The notes beneath the pieces are model-generated. The model saw only the letters and a list, made by a program, of their open reading frames with translations. It had not been told where the DNA came from and searched no databases. Positions 6,380 through 12,751 of a DNA stretch of 12,751 nucleotides are shown here, one piece after another. This DNA is from CAZXYF01 sp964644705. Lineage in GTDB: Bacteria > Planctomycetota > Brocadiia > SM23-32. The position numbers and the translations under genes were made by a program. The DNA lies in the NCBI GenBank assembly GCA_964644705.1, contig CAZXYF010000083.1, positions 1 through 12,751 on the forward strand. Direction: 5' to 3'. Position 1 is the first letter of the stretch, and each line of letters begins with the position of its first letter.

Positions 6380-8503
6380 TCATATAAGCCCATCAAGATT
6401 ATTACCATTCATATCCGGCTCCGCATTGCCCTCGCCGTCGTCCGAACGCCCGTTGATGATATCCACGGTATTGAGCTGGACCGTATCACACAGTTCATCG
6501 TATGCCACCACGGGAACATCGGAGACGAACGGGCCCAGAAGATCCTCAACGTGATACCGCAGACCGGGCGAGACGAGGAGGATCAGATCGGCCTCACCAT
6601 CCCACTGGCCAACATTCTCCATAATAGTTTCTCCCACCTGACGCACCCGGGATGGCGGTAATCCACCTCCATCCTGCTGTTCCGCGTTCTGAGCAATCGA
6701 CTCTTCCAGAGCCGGATCCAGCGTCAGTGCATACAGGTTACCGTTGGAATCGGAGAATCGCTCGCATATTGCCCATTTCAGCGATTTACGCACCTGCTCG
6801 GTAAGCATGGTCGTGTTCTGACACTGCCCGATATGGTTGGCACAGGCCTCTACAATGCGCGCAAGATCGTTGATCGGGATCCTCGCCGCCAGCAGATTTT
6901 CCAGCACCTGCTGGAGCGCGGAAACGGATACCTTGTCCGGTATAACATCGTCCGCCAGGGCAGGATGCGTCTGGCGAAGATTCTCCACCAGATCCTGCAC
7001 GTCCTGGCGACTGAGGATTTCACTGGCGTGCTCGCGCAGGACCTCCGAGAGGTGAGTAATCACAACCGACTCGGGATCCACCGTGGTATAATCTTTCATG
7101 GATGCCTCACTTTTCATCTCCGGCTCAATCCACACCACGGGCAACCCAAACGACGGTTCCTCTGCTTCGATCCCATCCAGATCATCCGGGCGTTCTCCGG
7201 CCTTCATCGCCATCACGCGATCGGGATACACCTCCCCTTCGGCGACCTTATGGCCCGACAATTTGACCTGGTATTTATTGCCCTCCAGATCCATATTGTC
7301 CAGAATACGAATTTTGGGGAGTAATAACCCCATTTCACGCGCAAATTTCTTACGTAAAGATTTTATTCGTTCCAGCAGCGTTCCTCCGTCCTCGGGATTG
7401 ACCAACGGTATCAGACTGAATCCTACTTCCATGGCGATGCGTTCCGGCGATAACAGAGACCGGACCGATTCTTCCTCCGACTCCGCCTCTTCCACCTCTT
7501 CCTGGGCTTCCTGTTCCTCAATTTCCTCTTCCGCCTGCTGTTCTTCCCGCCGCACCATCACGGCCGTACCACTCATCACCACTCCCAGCACCAGAAACGG
7601 CATCACCGGCAGTCCCGGCACCAGCATGAACGTAAATAGTCCTCCCGCCGTAATACCCAGCGCCCGGGAATTGGAGAGCATCTGGAAGCCCAGCTCCGTG
7701 CTCAGTCCTTGATCGGACGCCGATTTAGTCACCAGAACACCGGCGGCCGTTGACATGATCACGGCGGGAATCTGGGTGACCAACCCGTCGCCCACGGTCA
7801 GATGCGCGTATGTGCTCAGGGCCTCACCAACACTCATCCCGCGGGTCAACCCGATCACGACACCGCCGATCAGGTTGATAAAGATAATGACGATACCGGC
7901 AATGGCATCTCCCCGTATATACTTGCTCGCACCATCCATGGACCCGTAGAATTCGGCTTCTCGAACGATATCCTGCCGGCGGTCTCGCGCTTCCTCGCCA
8001 TCGATCAATCCCGCGTTCAGGTCGGCATCGATACTCATCTGTTTCCCCGGCATGGCATCCAGAGTAAATCGCGCCACCACCTCCGATATCCGATCGGCAC
8101 CTTTGGTGATGACCACAAACTGGATGACAACGAGAATCGCAAACATCACCATCCCAACCACCAGCGTTCCACCCACCACATAACCGCCAAATGCGTCGAT
8201 CACCTGGCCCGCTTCGGCGTTGAGCAGGATTAATCGCGTGGATGCAACGTTTAACCCCAGCCGAAATAGCGTTCCCAGCAACAGGAGCGACGGAAACGTG
8301 GACAACTCAATGGGGGCGTTAATCCCCAGCACGACCATCATGACCAGCAACGCATACGAGAAATTGAGGGTCAACAAAATGTCCAGCATGAACGTGGGCA
8401 GCGGGATGATCAGGGCTGCCAGAATCCCGATCAATCCCACAGCCAGCACGACATCGCTGCGTTCAGGGCTTATGAGTGACGTTTGATTGGCGTTGTCAGG
8501 CAT
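6380..8503 (-). CDS. flhA: Flagellar export gate protein FlhA
   Basis: The largest export-gate component (707 residues). Eight membrane helices occupy roughly residues 18-315, followed by a cytoplasmic domain that binds chaperone-substrate complexes. Family landmarks are FRLGLNVASTRLILL (80-94), the FHIPEP loop KGADRISEVVARFTLDAMPG (134-153) with SIDADLNAGLID after it, and GDGLVTQIPAVIMSTAAG (238-255). The cytoplasmic domain contains DPESVVITHLSEVLREHA (476-493) and RIPINDLARIVEA. Residues 319-347 form an extremely Glu-rich linker between the membrane and cytoplasmic parts. The last ~22 residues are an Asn/Asp/Gly-rich tail beyond the usual family end. The ATG at 8503 lies 17 nt after flhB, with an AGAGG site upstream. 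Length and motifs fit the flagellar rather than the injectisome paralogue, as does the gene context. Confidence 0.98.
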   Translation of the reverse strand: MPDNANQTSLISPERSDVVLAVGLIGILAALIIPLPTFMLDILLTLNFSYALLVMMVVLGINAPIELSTFPSLLLLGTLFRLGLNVASTRLILLNAEAGQVIDAFGGYVVGGTLVVGMVMFAILVVIQFVVITKGADRISEVVARFTLDAMPGKQMSIDADLNAGLIDGEEARDRRQDIVREAEFYGSMDGASKYIRGDAIAGIVIIFINLIGGVVIGLTRGMSVGEALSTYAHLTVGDGLVTQIPAVIMSTAAGVLVTKSASDQGLSTELGFQMLSNSRALGITAGGLFTFMLVPGLPVMPFLVLGVVMSGTAVMVRREEQQAEEEIEEQEAQEEVEEAESEEESVRSLLSPERIAMEVGFSLIPLVNPEDGGTLLERIKSLRKKFAREMGLLLPKIRILDNMDLEGNKYQVKLSGHKVAEGEVYPDRVMAMKAGERPDDLDGIEAEEPSFGLPVVWIEPEMKSEASMKDYTTVDPESVVITHLSEVLREHASEILSRQDVQDLVENLRQTHPALADDVIPDKVSVSALQQVLENLLAARIPINDLARIVEACANHIGQCQNTTMLTEQVRKSLKWAICERFSDSNGNLYALTLDPALEESIAQNAEQQDGGGLPPSRVRQVGETIMENVGQWDGEADLILLVSPGLRYHVEDLLGPFVSDVPVVAYDELCDTVQLNTVDIINGRSDDGEGNAEPDMNGNNLDGLI

Positions 8504-8520
8504 ATTGGTGTTACCTCTCT

Positions 8521-9603
8521 TTATCGGCTCATTGGAGCACTGTTCTGGCCATCCTGCAGCACAAAGGACAGCACTTTTGCCACGGCGTAATACAGATCAG
8601 GCGGCACTTCCATCCCAACATCCACGGCTTTTTCCAGGGCCTGCGCAAGCGGTTTGCGTTCGACGATGGGGACGTCGTTTTCGCGCGCGATTTCCCGGAT
8701 CTTCTTTGCGATAAAATGCCGTCCTTTTGCCACAACCGTGGGTGCTTCCATCTCCTCCTCTTCCCATTTGATCGCGACCGCAATGCGCGTCGGATTGGTC
8801 ACAACCACATCCGCCTCCGGCACCTCTTCCATCATGCGGCCCTGAGCCATCTCTTCGCGACGTTGCTGCTGTTTTTCCACAATCTCGGGCTTACCTTCAT
8901 CCCGTTTCTGCTCCTCCTGCAGTTCCGTCTTGGTCATCATCAGTTTTTTGTGGTGCCGGTATCGACTCCACGCATACTCCGCCGCCGCCACCAGAAGCAT
9001 TCCGCCCGAAACCCAAATCATCAGCAAAAAACTCAGGCGTCCACCAACCATCATTATATCACGAGGCTCACGCCCGATGAGACCATTCATCCACGTCAAA
9101 CGTGAACCAATAATGACCCACAGCACAATACCAATCACCGTAATTTTACCCAGAGCCACAAAAAGGCGGCTGAGAGAATCAGGCGAAAACAAGCGTTTGA
9201 AACCCTGAATGGGATCGATCTTCTGCAGATCCGGGCTGATCTGGCCCGGCGCCAGGAGAAACTGCGTCTGTGTCAAACCGACCAGCAACGCCAGAGCCGC
9301 CACAGCCAGTCCCACCGGCAACCCAATCTGCGCTATACGTTTCATGGCTGAACGCCCCAGGTAAACGGCACCCTGTATATCCATCTCATGACCACCCAGA
9401 TTGGCGAGACGCGAACGAACCTCAGTCAACAGGTTATTCATAAAGTAGTCAGACAGTGCCCAGAATATTAATACTGCCGTCAGAAGCACCACAAAATTAT
9501 TGACTTCATTACTGTATACAACCTCCCCCTCCTCACGCGCCTTTCGCTTCTTGCGCGCCGTTGGATCTTCGGTTTTCTCTTCCGATGTTTGTTCAGGAGG
9601 CAT
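8521..9603 (-). CDS. flhB: Flagellar export switch protein FlhB, with NPTR in place of NPTH
   Basis: FlhB sits at the export gate and changes substrate specificity from rod/hook to filament proteins when FliK acts on its cytoplasmic domain. The 360-residue product has the family length. The N-terminus carries the basic KTEDPTARKKRKAREEG motif, followed by four membrane helices (~36-54, 92-112, 147-167, 188-210), with PIQGFKRLFS between the second and third. The conserved cytoplasmic helix begins LMMTKTELQEE. The autocleavage loop reads ADVVVTNPTRIAVAI: N270 and P271, between which canonical FlhB cuts itself, are kept, but the following histidine is arginine (codon CGC, one transition from CAC). 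The C-terminal PLAQALEKAVDVGMEVP segment is intact. The ATG at 9603 follows fliR by 17 nt, with only a weak GGTGA site upstream. Confidence 0.97.
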   Translation of the reverse strand: MPPEQTSEEKTEDPTARKKRKAREEGEVVYSNEVNNFVVLLTAVLIFWALSDYFMNNLLTEVRSRLANLGGHEMDIQGAVYLGRSAMKRIAQIGLPVGLAVAALALLVGLTQTQFLLAPGQISPDLQKIDPIQGFKRLFSPDSLSRLFVALGKITVIGIVLWVIIGSRLTWMNGLIGREPRDIMMVGGRLSFLLMIWVSGGMLLVAAAEYAWSRYRHHKKLMMTKTELQEEQKRDEGKPEIVEKQQQRREEMAQGRMMEEVPEADVVVTNPTRIAVAIKWEEEEMEAPTVVAKGRHFIAKKIREIARENDVPIVERKPLAQALEKAVDVGMEVPPDLYYAVAKVLSFVLQDGQNSAPMSR

Positions 9604-9620
9604 ATCCGTTCACCGCACAA

Positions 9621-10376
9621 TCAGGTTCCCTGGGGAAACGACGTAAAAACTCGGACGGCCATACCGCACACGTCCGCCCCCGCATCGACAATAATGGGGA
9701 TTAAAAACATGAGAATGAGCAAACCGGTCGCCACGCGGAGCGGCATTCCCACCACAAGCACGTTGATCTCCGGCACCAGGCGGGCCATCAAAGCCATTAC
9801 CAGACTGATCAGAAACGTCACCATCAGAAGGGGAGCGGCAATCTGCAGCATAGTCACAAAGGTGGTTGACACCGCCGATAAACTCAGATTACGCATGAAG
9901 GTCCCGCTGAGGAATTTCCCCACCGGCCAGGCGGTCAGACTTTCGTAAATTCCATAAAACATCCACAGGTGAGCTCCCGTCGCGAAAAACAGCAGGATGC
10001 CGATGGCATCGCAAAAATTACCGACCACCGTGGCCCGGACGCCGGCCAGCGGATCCGCTGCACGCGACATGGCCATCCCCATCTGCCGTCCCGTGACCTC
10101 ACCCACCATACGGAGCGTTCGCATCATGGTCCGTGCCCCATATCCCATAAGACCTCCGAAAAGAACTTCGCTGGTGATCAGTAATCCGAAACCAACCAGT
10201 GTGGACGGCATGGTGACCGCCGCCGAGGCCGGATACACGATGATGGATATGGCAAGCGCCAGCAGAGCCTTCACGATGGACGGAACGATGCCGCCAATAA
10301 ACATCGGCAGAAAGGCTATCATGGCGCTCACTCGCACCAGCACCAGGAAAAAAGTTGTAAGTTCCGGGAAATCCAC
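9621..10376 (-). CDS. fliR: Flagellar export gate protein FliR
   Basis: A membrane subunit of the FliP5-FliQ4-FliR1 export-gate core. The product is about 251 residues with around six hydrophobic segments. FliR landmarks are FFLVLVRVSAMIAFLPMF near the N-terminus, the GEVTGRQMGMAMSRAADPL segment (matching the family G-x-x-x-G-x-Q-x-G-x-x-x-A loop) and the C-terminal LVPEINVLVVGMPLRVATGL. The start is uncertain. I prefer GTG 10376, which has CGGAG seven nucleotides upstream and lies 2 nt after the fliQ stop codon. A GTG at 10403 in the same frame would add nine residues and overlap fliQ by 25 bp, but has no visible ribosome-binding site. Separate fliR and flhB genes, as here, are the common arrangement. 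Confidence 0.95.
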   Translation of the reverse strand: MDFPELTTFFLVLVRVSAMIAFLPMFIGGIVPSIVKALLALAISIIVYPASAAVTMPSTLVGFGLLITSEVLFGGLMGYGARTMMRTLRMVGEVTGRQMGMAMSRAADPLAGVRATVVGNFCDAIGILLFFATGAHLWMFYGIYESLTAWPVGKFLSGTFMRNLSLSAVSTTFVTMLQIAAPLLMVTFLISLVMALMARLVPEINVLVVGMPLRVATGLLILMFLIPIIVDAGADVCGMAVRVFTSFPQGT

Positions 10377-10378
10377 AA

Positions 10379-10648
10379 TCAGACTCCGTAATGACTGCTC
10401 CACTGGAAGAAACGCGTCGTATAAGCCACCATCACTTTAATCATCCACGGCATAAGCCAGAACGTCACCCCTCCCACAACCAGGATCTTCGGGATCATCG
10501 TCAGCGTCATTTCCCGGATCTGCGTGACCGCCTGAAAAATAGCAACCAGGAGACCAACTACCAGACCTGCCCCAAGAATGGGGCCGGCCACAATCAGGGC
10601 CGTGATGAGAGACCGACGTGCCAGAAATACCACCATCTGCTGAGTCAT
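10379..10648 (-). CDS. fliQ: Flagellar export gate protein FliQ
   Basis: The small (89-residue) export-gate subunit with two membrane helices, residues ~16-38 and ~52-72. The family signature FQAVTQIREMTLTMIPKI lies between and into the second helix. The length is typical. The ATG at 10648 has GGAGG about 9 nt upstream, overlapping the end of fliP; the longer in-frame start inside fliP would add a non-conserved leader and is rejected. It starts 2 nt after the fliP stop codon and stops 2 nt before the preferred fliR start, so fliP, fliQ and fliR are translationally coupled, consistent with co-assembly of their products. Confidence 0.97.
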   Translation of the reverse strand: MTQQMVVFLARRSLITALIVAGPILGAGLVVGLLVAIFQAVTQIREMTLTMIPKILVVGGVTFWLMPWMIKVMVAYTTRFFQWSSHYGV

Positions 10649-10650
10649 AC

Positions 10651-11475
10651 CTAGCCTCCTCCAAAACTTGTCACCAGCGACTGTGTTACAAGCGTCCAAC
10701 CATCAACCAGGACAAAAAGCAATAGTTTCAGGGGCGCGGAAATAATGACCGGGGGCAACATCATCATACCCATTGAAAGCAACACTGATGCCACCACAAG
10801 ATCGAGAACCAAAAACGGCAGATACAGCACGAAGCCGAGCTCAAATGCTTTTTTCAACTCGCTGGTCACAAACGCAGGAATCAGTACGTGAGTCGGCAAA
10901 TCTTTCGGGGTGCCCGGACGTTTTTTCATACTGCTCATCGAAACATACAGTGATAACTCATCCTTGCCGGTCTGTTTCAGCATGAATTTGCGCAGCGGAA
11001 CCACTCCTTCCTCCAGCGCTTTCTGAGCCCCCATGTTGCCCTGGATATAGGGCTGCAGCGCCCGATCATTGATTTTTGCCATGGTGGGGCTCATCACGAA
11101 GATGGAAAGAAACAGCGACAACCCCACCACAACCGGCGTGGGAGGTATCTGACGTGTTGTCAGCGCCCGTCGGATAAACGCCAGCACAATTACTATGCGG
11201 GTGAATGAGGTGCTCATCAGGAGCAGACCCGGAAGAATGCTCAACAGCGTAACCGTCAGAAGTATCCTGATCGGCTGAGCCAGGCTATCCTCCCCATCCT
11301 CGCCCTCTTTCCCGTCCTCCTCGTCTCTGTCAAGACGCTCCGCCATGCGACCTATGTCCGTTATGGTGGGCACGCCCGACGATCCGCCACTCAGCCCCGT
11401 ATCCTCCTGGGCGGTGGCGGAGCCGGTCGTCAGGACCAGCGCCACGATGGTGATGAGAAAGATTTTCCGGATCAT
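10651..11475 (-). CDS. fliP: Flagellar export gate protein FliP
   Basis: Core subunit of the export-gate pore (274 residues). A cleavable signal peptide (residues 1-22, ending SATA) precedes a periplasmic stretch with a marked acidic run (DEEDGKEGEDGED, 51-63). The first membrane helix and the signature FTRIVIVLAFIRRAL (91-105) follow. The second family signature is the block PAFVTSELKKAFELGF (200-215), then LPFLVLDLVVASVLLSMGMM and ISAPLKLLLFVLVDGW. The ATG overlaps the fliO stop by 4 bp (ATGA). The acidic periplasmic insert is longer than in many homologues. Identification is secure. Confidence 0.98.
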   Translation of the reverse strand: MIRKIFLITIVALVLTTGSATAQEDTGLSGGSSGVPTITDIGRMAERLDRDEEDGKEGEDGEDSLAQPIRILLTVTLLSILPGLLLMSTSFTRIVIVLAFIRRALTTRQIPPTPVVVGLSLFLSIFVMSPTMAKINDRALQPYIQGNMGAQKALEEGVVPLRKFMLKQTGKDELSLYVSMSSMKKRPGTPKDLPTHVLIPAFVTSELKKAFELGFVLYLPFLVLDLVVASVLLSMGMMMLPPVIISAPLKLLLFVLVDGWTLVTQSLVTSFGGG

Positions 11476-12071
11476 CCTTGACCTTTCATGAATCCCTGCA
11501 ATATGCCCTCGAAACGCCCCTCAGATGCCGCATCTCCTTCTTTGGGCTCCGGCAAATCATCGGCGTCAAACTCCGCAACCTTTTCCACGTGTTCCTTATC
11601 GGTGGCCAACAGGATTATCCGGTCGCCAATCTTCACCAGCGAGAGATTCTGTTGGCCACTCAAAGGAACAGTTTCCAGCACACTCATGTAACGTCCGTGA
11701 CCAAAACGCGCACCACCGAATTTTTTCAACAGATAAACGCCCACACACACCAGAATGATCACAAAAAACAGCCCGATGACCATCCGCTCCCACGGAACAT
11801 CCACATCTCCCATGCCCTTCTCAGACCACGGTTTGGATGGTTGATCGGCACTTTTCGCGCCTTTCTCCGCTTCTGAGGAGTTTCGGGCCTGGCCGGTCGT
11901 TTCGTCGTTCTCCGGCACCGCATGAGGTTGCTCGCTCTTCGGTGCAGACTTCTCTTCTCCCCCGGAACGGACACTTCCCTCAGCCCGATCAGCACCATGG
12001 GCGAATCCACTGACCATGACAAACAGCAGAACAGCGATCAGTGTCAGTCGCATTGTTGGTCTCAATGTCAT
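11472..12071 (-). CDS. fliO: Flagellar biosynthesis protein FliO
   Basis: FliO helps FliP form its ring during gate assembly and is not part of the finished pore. The 199-residue product has a signal peptide (basic start, hydrophobic core 8-21, likely cut near AHGA at 24-27). A polar Glu/Ser/Ala-rich periplasmic linker follows (28-95), then one membrane helix (97-116) and the cytoplasmic FliO domain with YMSVLETVPLSGQQNLSLVKIGDRIILL (118-145, quoted in two overlapping parts of the same segment). The FliO-type phrase L-x-L-V-K-I-G-D-R is diagnostic, as is the place before fliP. The ATG at 12071 has AAGGAGG 9 nt upstream. It is the first gene of the operon, ~30 nt downstream of the predicted sigma-54 transcription start. 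Confidence 0.93.
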   Translation of the reverse strand: MTLRPTMRLTLIAVLLFVMVSGFAHGADRAEGSVRSGGEEKSAPKSEQPHAVPENDETTGQARNSSEAEKGAKSADQPSKPWSEKGMGDVDVPWERMVIGLFFVIILVCVGVYLLKKFGGARFGHGRYMSVLETVPLSGQQNLSLVKIGDRIILLATDKEHVEKVAEFDADDLPEPKEGDAASEGRFEGILQGFMKGQG

Positions 12072-12111
12072 TCTCGTTGGCCTCCTTATTCAGTTCGCGT
12101 ATTAAACTAGT

Positions 12112-12128
12112 TGCAAATTCTATGCCAC
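12112..12128 (-). promoter_or_regulatory. Sigma-54 (-24/-12) promoter of the fliO operon
   Basis: On the minus strand the sequence reads TGGCATAGAATTTGCA. It has GG (12125-12126) and GC (12113-12114) separated by exactly ten bases, the same geometry as the fliK promoter. The predicted start is near 12101, about 30 nt before the fliO ATG, with the AAGGAGG ribosome-binding site in the leader. It would transcribe the whole export-gate, fliA and lipoprotein unit down to the terminator at 3663-3687. The activator is not encoded here. Confidence 0.87.
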
Positions 12129-12361
12129 GAAACTTTTTCGGTGGAGTCGCCACAAGTCTGAAAAGAATGCAAGGTGTGCGTCAGCACGAATGCGCGACCG
12201 GATTCCAACGACCGGAGGCACATTTAGCGTAAGTGTTCAGAGGACCACGTGCGTTTTCTGATACTCTAAGCGGCAAGAATAAAGCTTGTTCCGGTTTCTG
12301 TTTCCTTGAGCCCCAGCGGGACGGATTCATACTAAGCGGGTTTTCATGTCGTACCTTGCTG
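12129..12361. other. Upstream region of the fliO promoter, no gene seen
   Basis: The stretch between the sigma-54 promoter and the inverted-repeat element has no credible gene; reading frames here lack ribosome-binding sites and recognisable protein features. It does contain short dyads that could bind an activator: GTGG/CCAC at 12141-12153, GTGC/GCAC at 12176-12187 (about 75-85 bp upstream of the predicted start) and CACGTG at 12246-12251. Any of these could be chance. Confidence 0.4.
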
Positions 12362-12542
12362 TTCGGTGAACCACAGTTTGTAGATAATACCCCGTGCCTT
12401 GCGCCGGGGATTGTTATGTTTCGCCCTACACGGAGGTTCCAGCGCAAAGCACTTACCCATGCCATTGGAGTAGGCCGAACCATAAACATCCCCACCGCAA
12501 GGGTGGGGTATTCACTGCAAATTAGATACGTGGTTCACTGAA
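12362..12542. repeat. 181-bp imperfect inverted-repeat element with nested hairpins (MITE- or REPIN-like)
   Basis: The left arm (12362-12425) and the reverse complement of the right arm (12474-12542) align along most of their length. The outer 13 bases match at 12 positions (TTC-G/A-GTGAACCAC). Then TTTGTAGATAATACCCC aligns with TTTGCAGTGAATACCCC, and a further 20-base segment matches at 16 positions (GGGGAT...TTATG...TTCG). Each arm holds its own hairpin: 12390-12409 (CCCCG/CGGGG) and 12490-12508 (CCCCACC/GGTGGGG), both with a CTTGCG-type loop. A G-C pair in one stem is A-T in the other, a compensatory change that supports selection on structure. A 48-bp centre separates the arms. No transposase is present, and I see no clear target duplication. 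Confidence 0.7.
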
Positions 12543-12751
12543 TACTTACGGAATAACAACCGGTGTTTCCTGAGCGCTTCTGCAAAATTGTTCTAAGGTT
12601 TTTGCGAGTCAGAAGAACAAAAAAACTATCAATGGCCGTCCCACGAATGCAGTGGCGGGGCGGATTTATTTCGCATGTATCCCATTGTGTAAATAAAAAC
12701 CTGAGGACCCCTGCGGCAGGCGAGTGGGATTTTTTCCGTACGATACAGCAC
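12543..12751. other. Non-coding right edge, no gene seen
   Basis: No reading frame here looks like a gene. A weak minus-strand hairpin at 12700-12720, followed by TTTTTATTT, could end a transcript entering from beyond the window, and a G/C-rich imperfect stem lies at about 12633-12663. Both are irregular and I do not call them as terminators. Confidence 0.3.

Noticed and set aside
6833..7324. Plus-strand 163-residue frame opposite flhA
   Set aside because: It is an antisense shadow of the conserved FlhA cytoplasmic domain.
12181..12495. Minus-strand 104-residue open frame
   Set aside because: It overlaps the inverted repeat and the promoter-upstream region, is compositionally unlike the neighbouring genes and shows no recognisable domain.
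12490..12508. Considered as part of a CRISPR repeat
   Set aside because: Only two inverted, diverged copies exist, not regularly spaced direct repeats, and no cas genes are present.
12233..12541. Plus-strand 102-residue open frame across the inverted repeat
   Set aside because: It crosses both arms of the repeat element, has no ribosome-binding site and shows no protein family features.
12700..12720. Possible terminator, minus strand, with TTTTTATTT after it
   Set aside because: The stem has only four clean outer pairs and an irregular interior, and no upstream gene is visible to support it.

Overview
The window is one block of flagellar export, hook and regulatory genes. Every convincing gene lies on the minus strand, so transcription runs from high to low coordinates. 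In transcription order: fliO, fliP, fliQ, fliR, flhB, flhA, a 71-residue two-helix membrane protein, the flagellar sigma factor fliA, an 84-residue cysteine-motif protein, two predicted lipoproteins, then fliK, flgD and the 5' part of flgE, which runs off the left edge. Outer-membrane-style lipoproteins, a FliO/FliP/FliQ/FliR/FlhB/FlhA export gate and sigma-54 promoters suggest a motile, diderm (Gram-negative) bacterium. Strong AAGGAGG ribosome-binding sites precede many genes. Gene order and sequence do not look like a standard enteric proteobacterium. A deep-branching group such as the PVC (Planctomycetes-Verrucomicrobia-Chlamydiae) bacteria is possible, but I cannot assign a phylum from sequence alone.

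Layout. Positions 12543-12751 hold no convincing gene. Positions 12362-12542 hold a ~181-bp imperfect inverted repeat with a nested hairpin in each arm, resembling a MITE or REPIN. A well-formed -24/-12 sigma-54 promoter at 12112-12128 drives the first transcription unit (12071 to 3746), which carries the export gate, fliA and the accessory genes. Genes within it are tightly packed, often with ATGA overlaps; the one larger gap is 93 bp after flhA. A clean intrinsic terminator at 3663-3687 closes this unit. A second sigma-54 promoter at 3457-3473 starts the hook unit fliK-flgD-flgE.

How the genes work together. FliO/P/Q/R/FlhB/FlhA build the inner-membrane flagellar type III export gate. FliK measures hook length and acts on FlhB to switch substrate specificity. 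FlgD caps the growing hook, and FlgE polymerises into it. FliA is made from the sigma-54 unit and would switch on late filament genes, so the layout fits a sigma-54-then-sigma-28 hierarchy.

Points of interest: FlhB has NPTR in place of the autocleavage motif NPTH; FlgE carries three ~41-residue repeats as an insertion; FlhA has an extremely Glu-rich linker; flhF and flhG are absent from the flhA-fliA interval, where a small membrane protein sits instead; and an unrecognised three-gene cassette (84-residue protein plus two lipoproteins) is inserted between fliA and the terminator.
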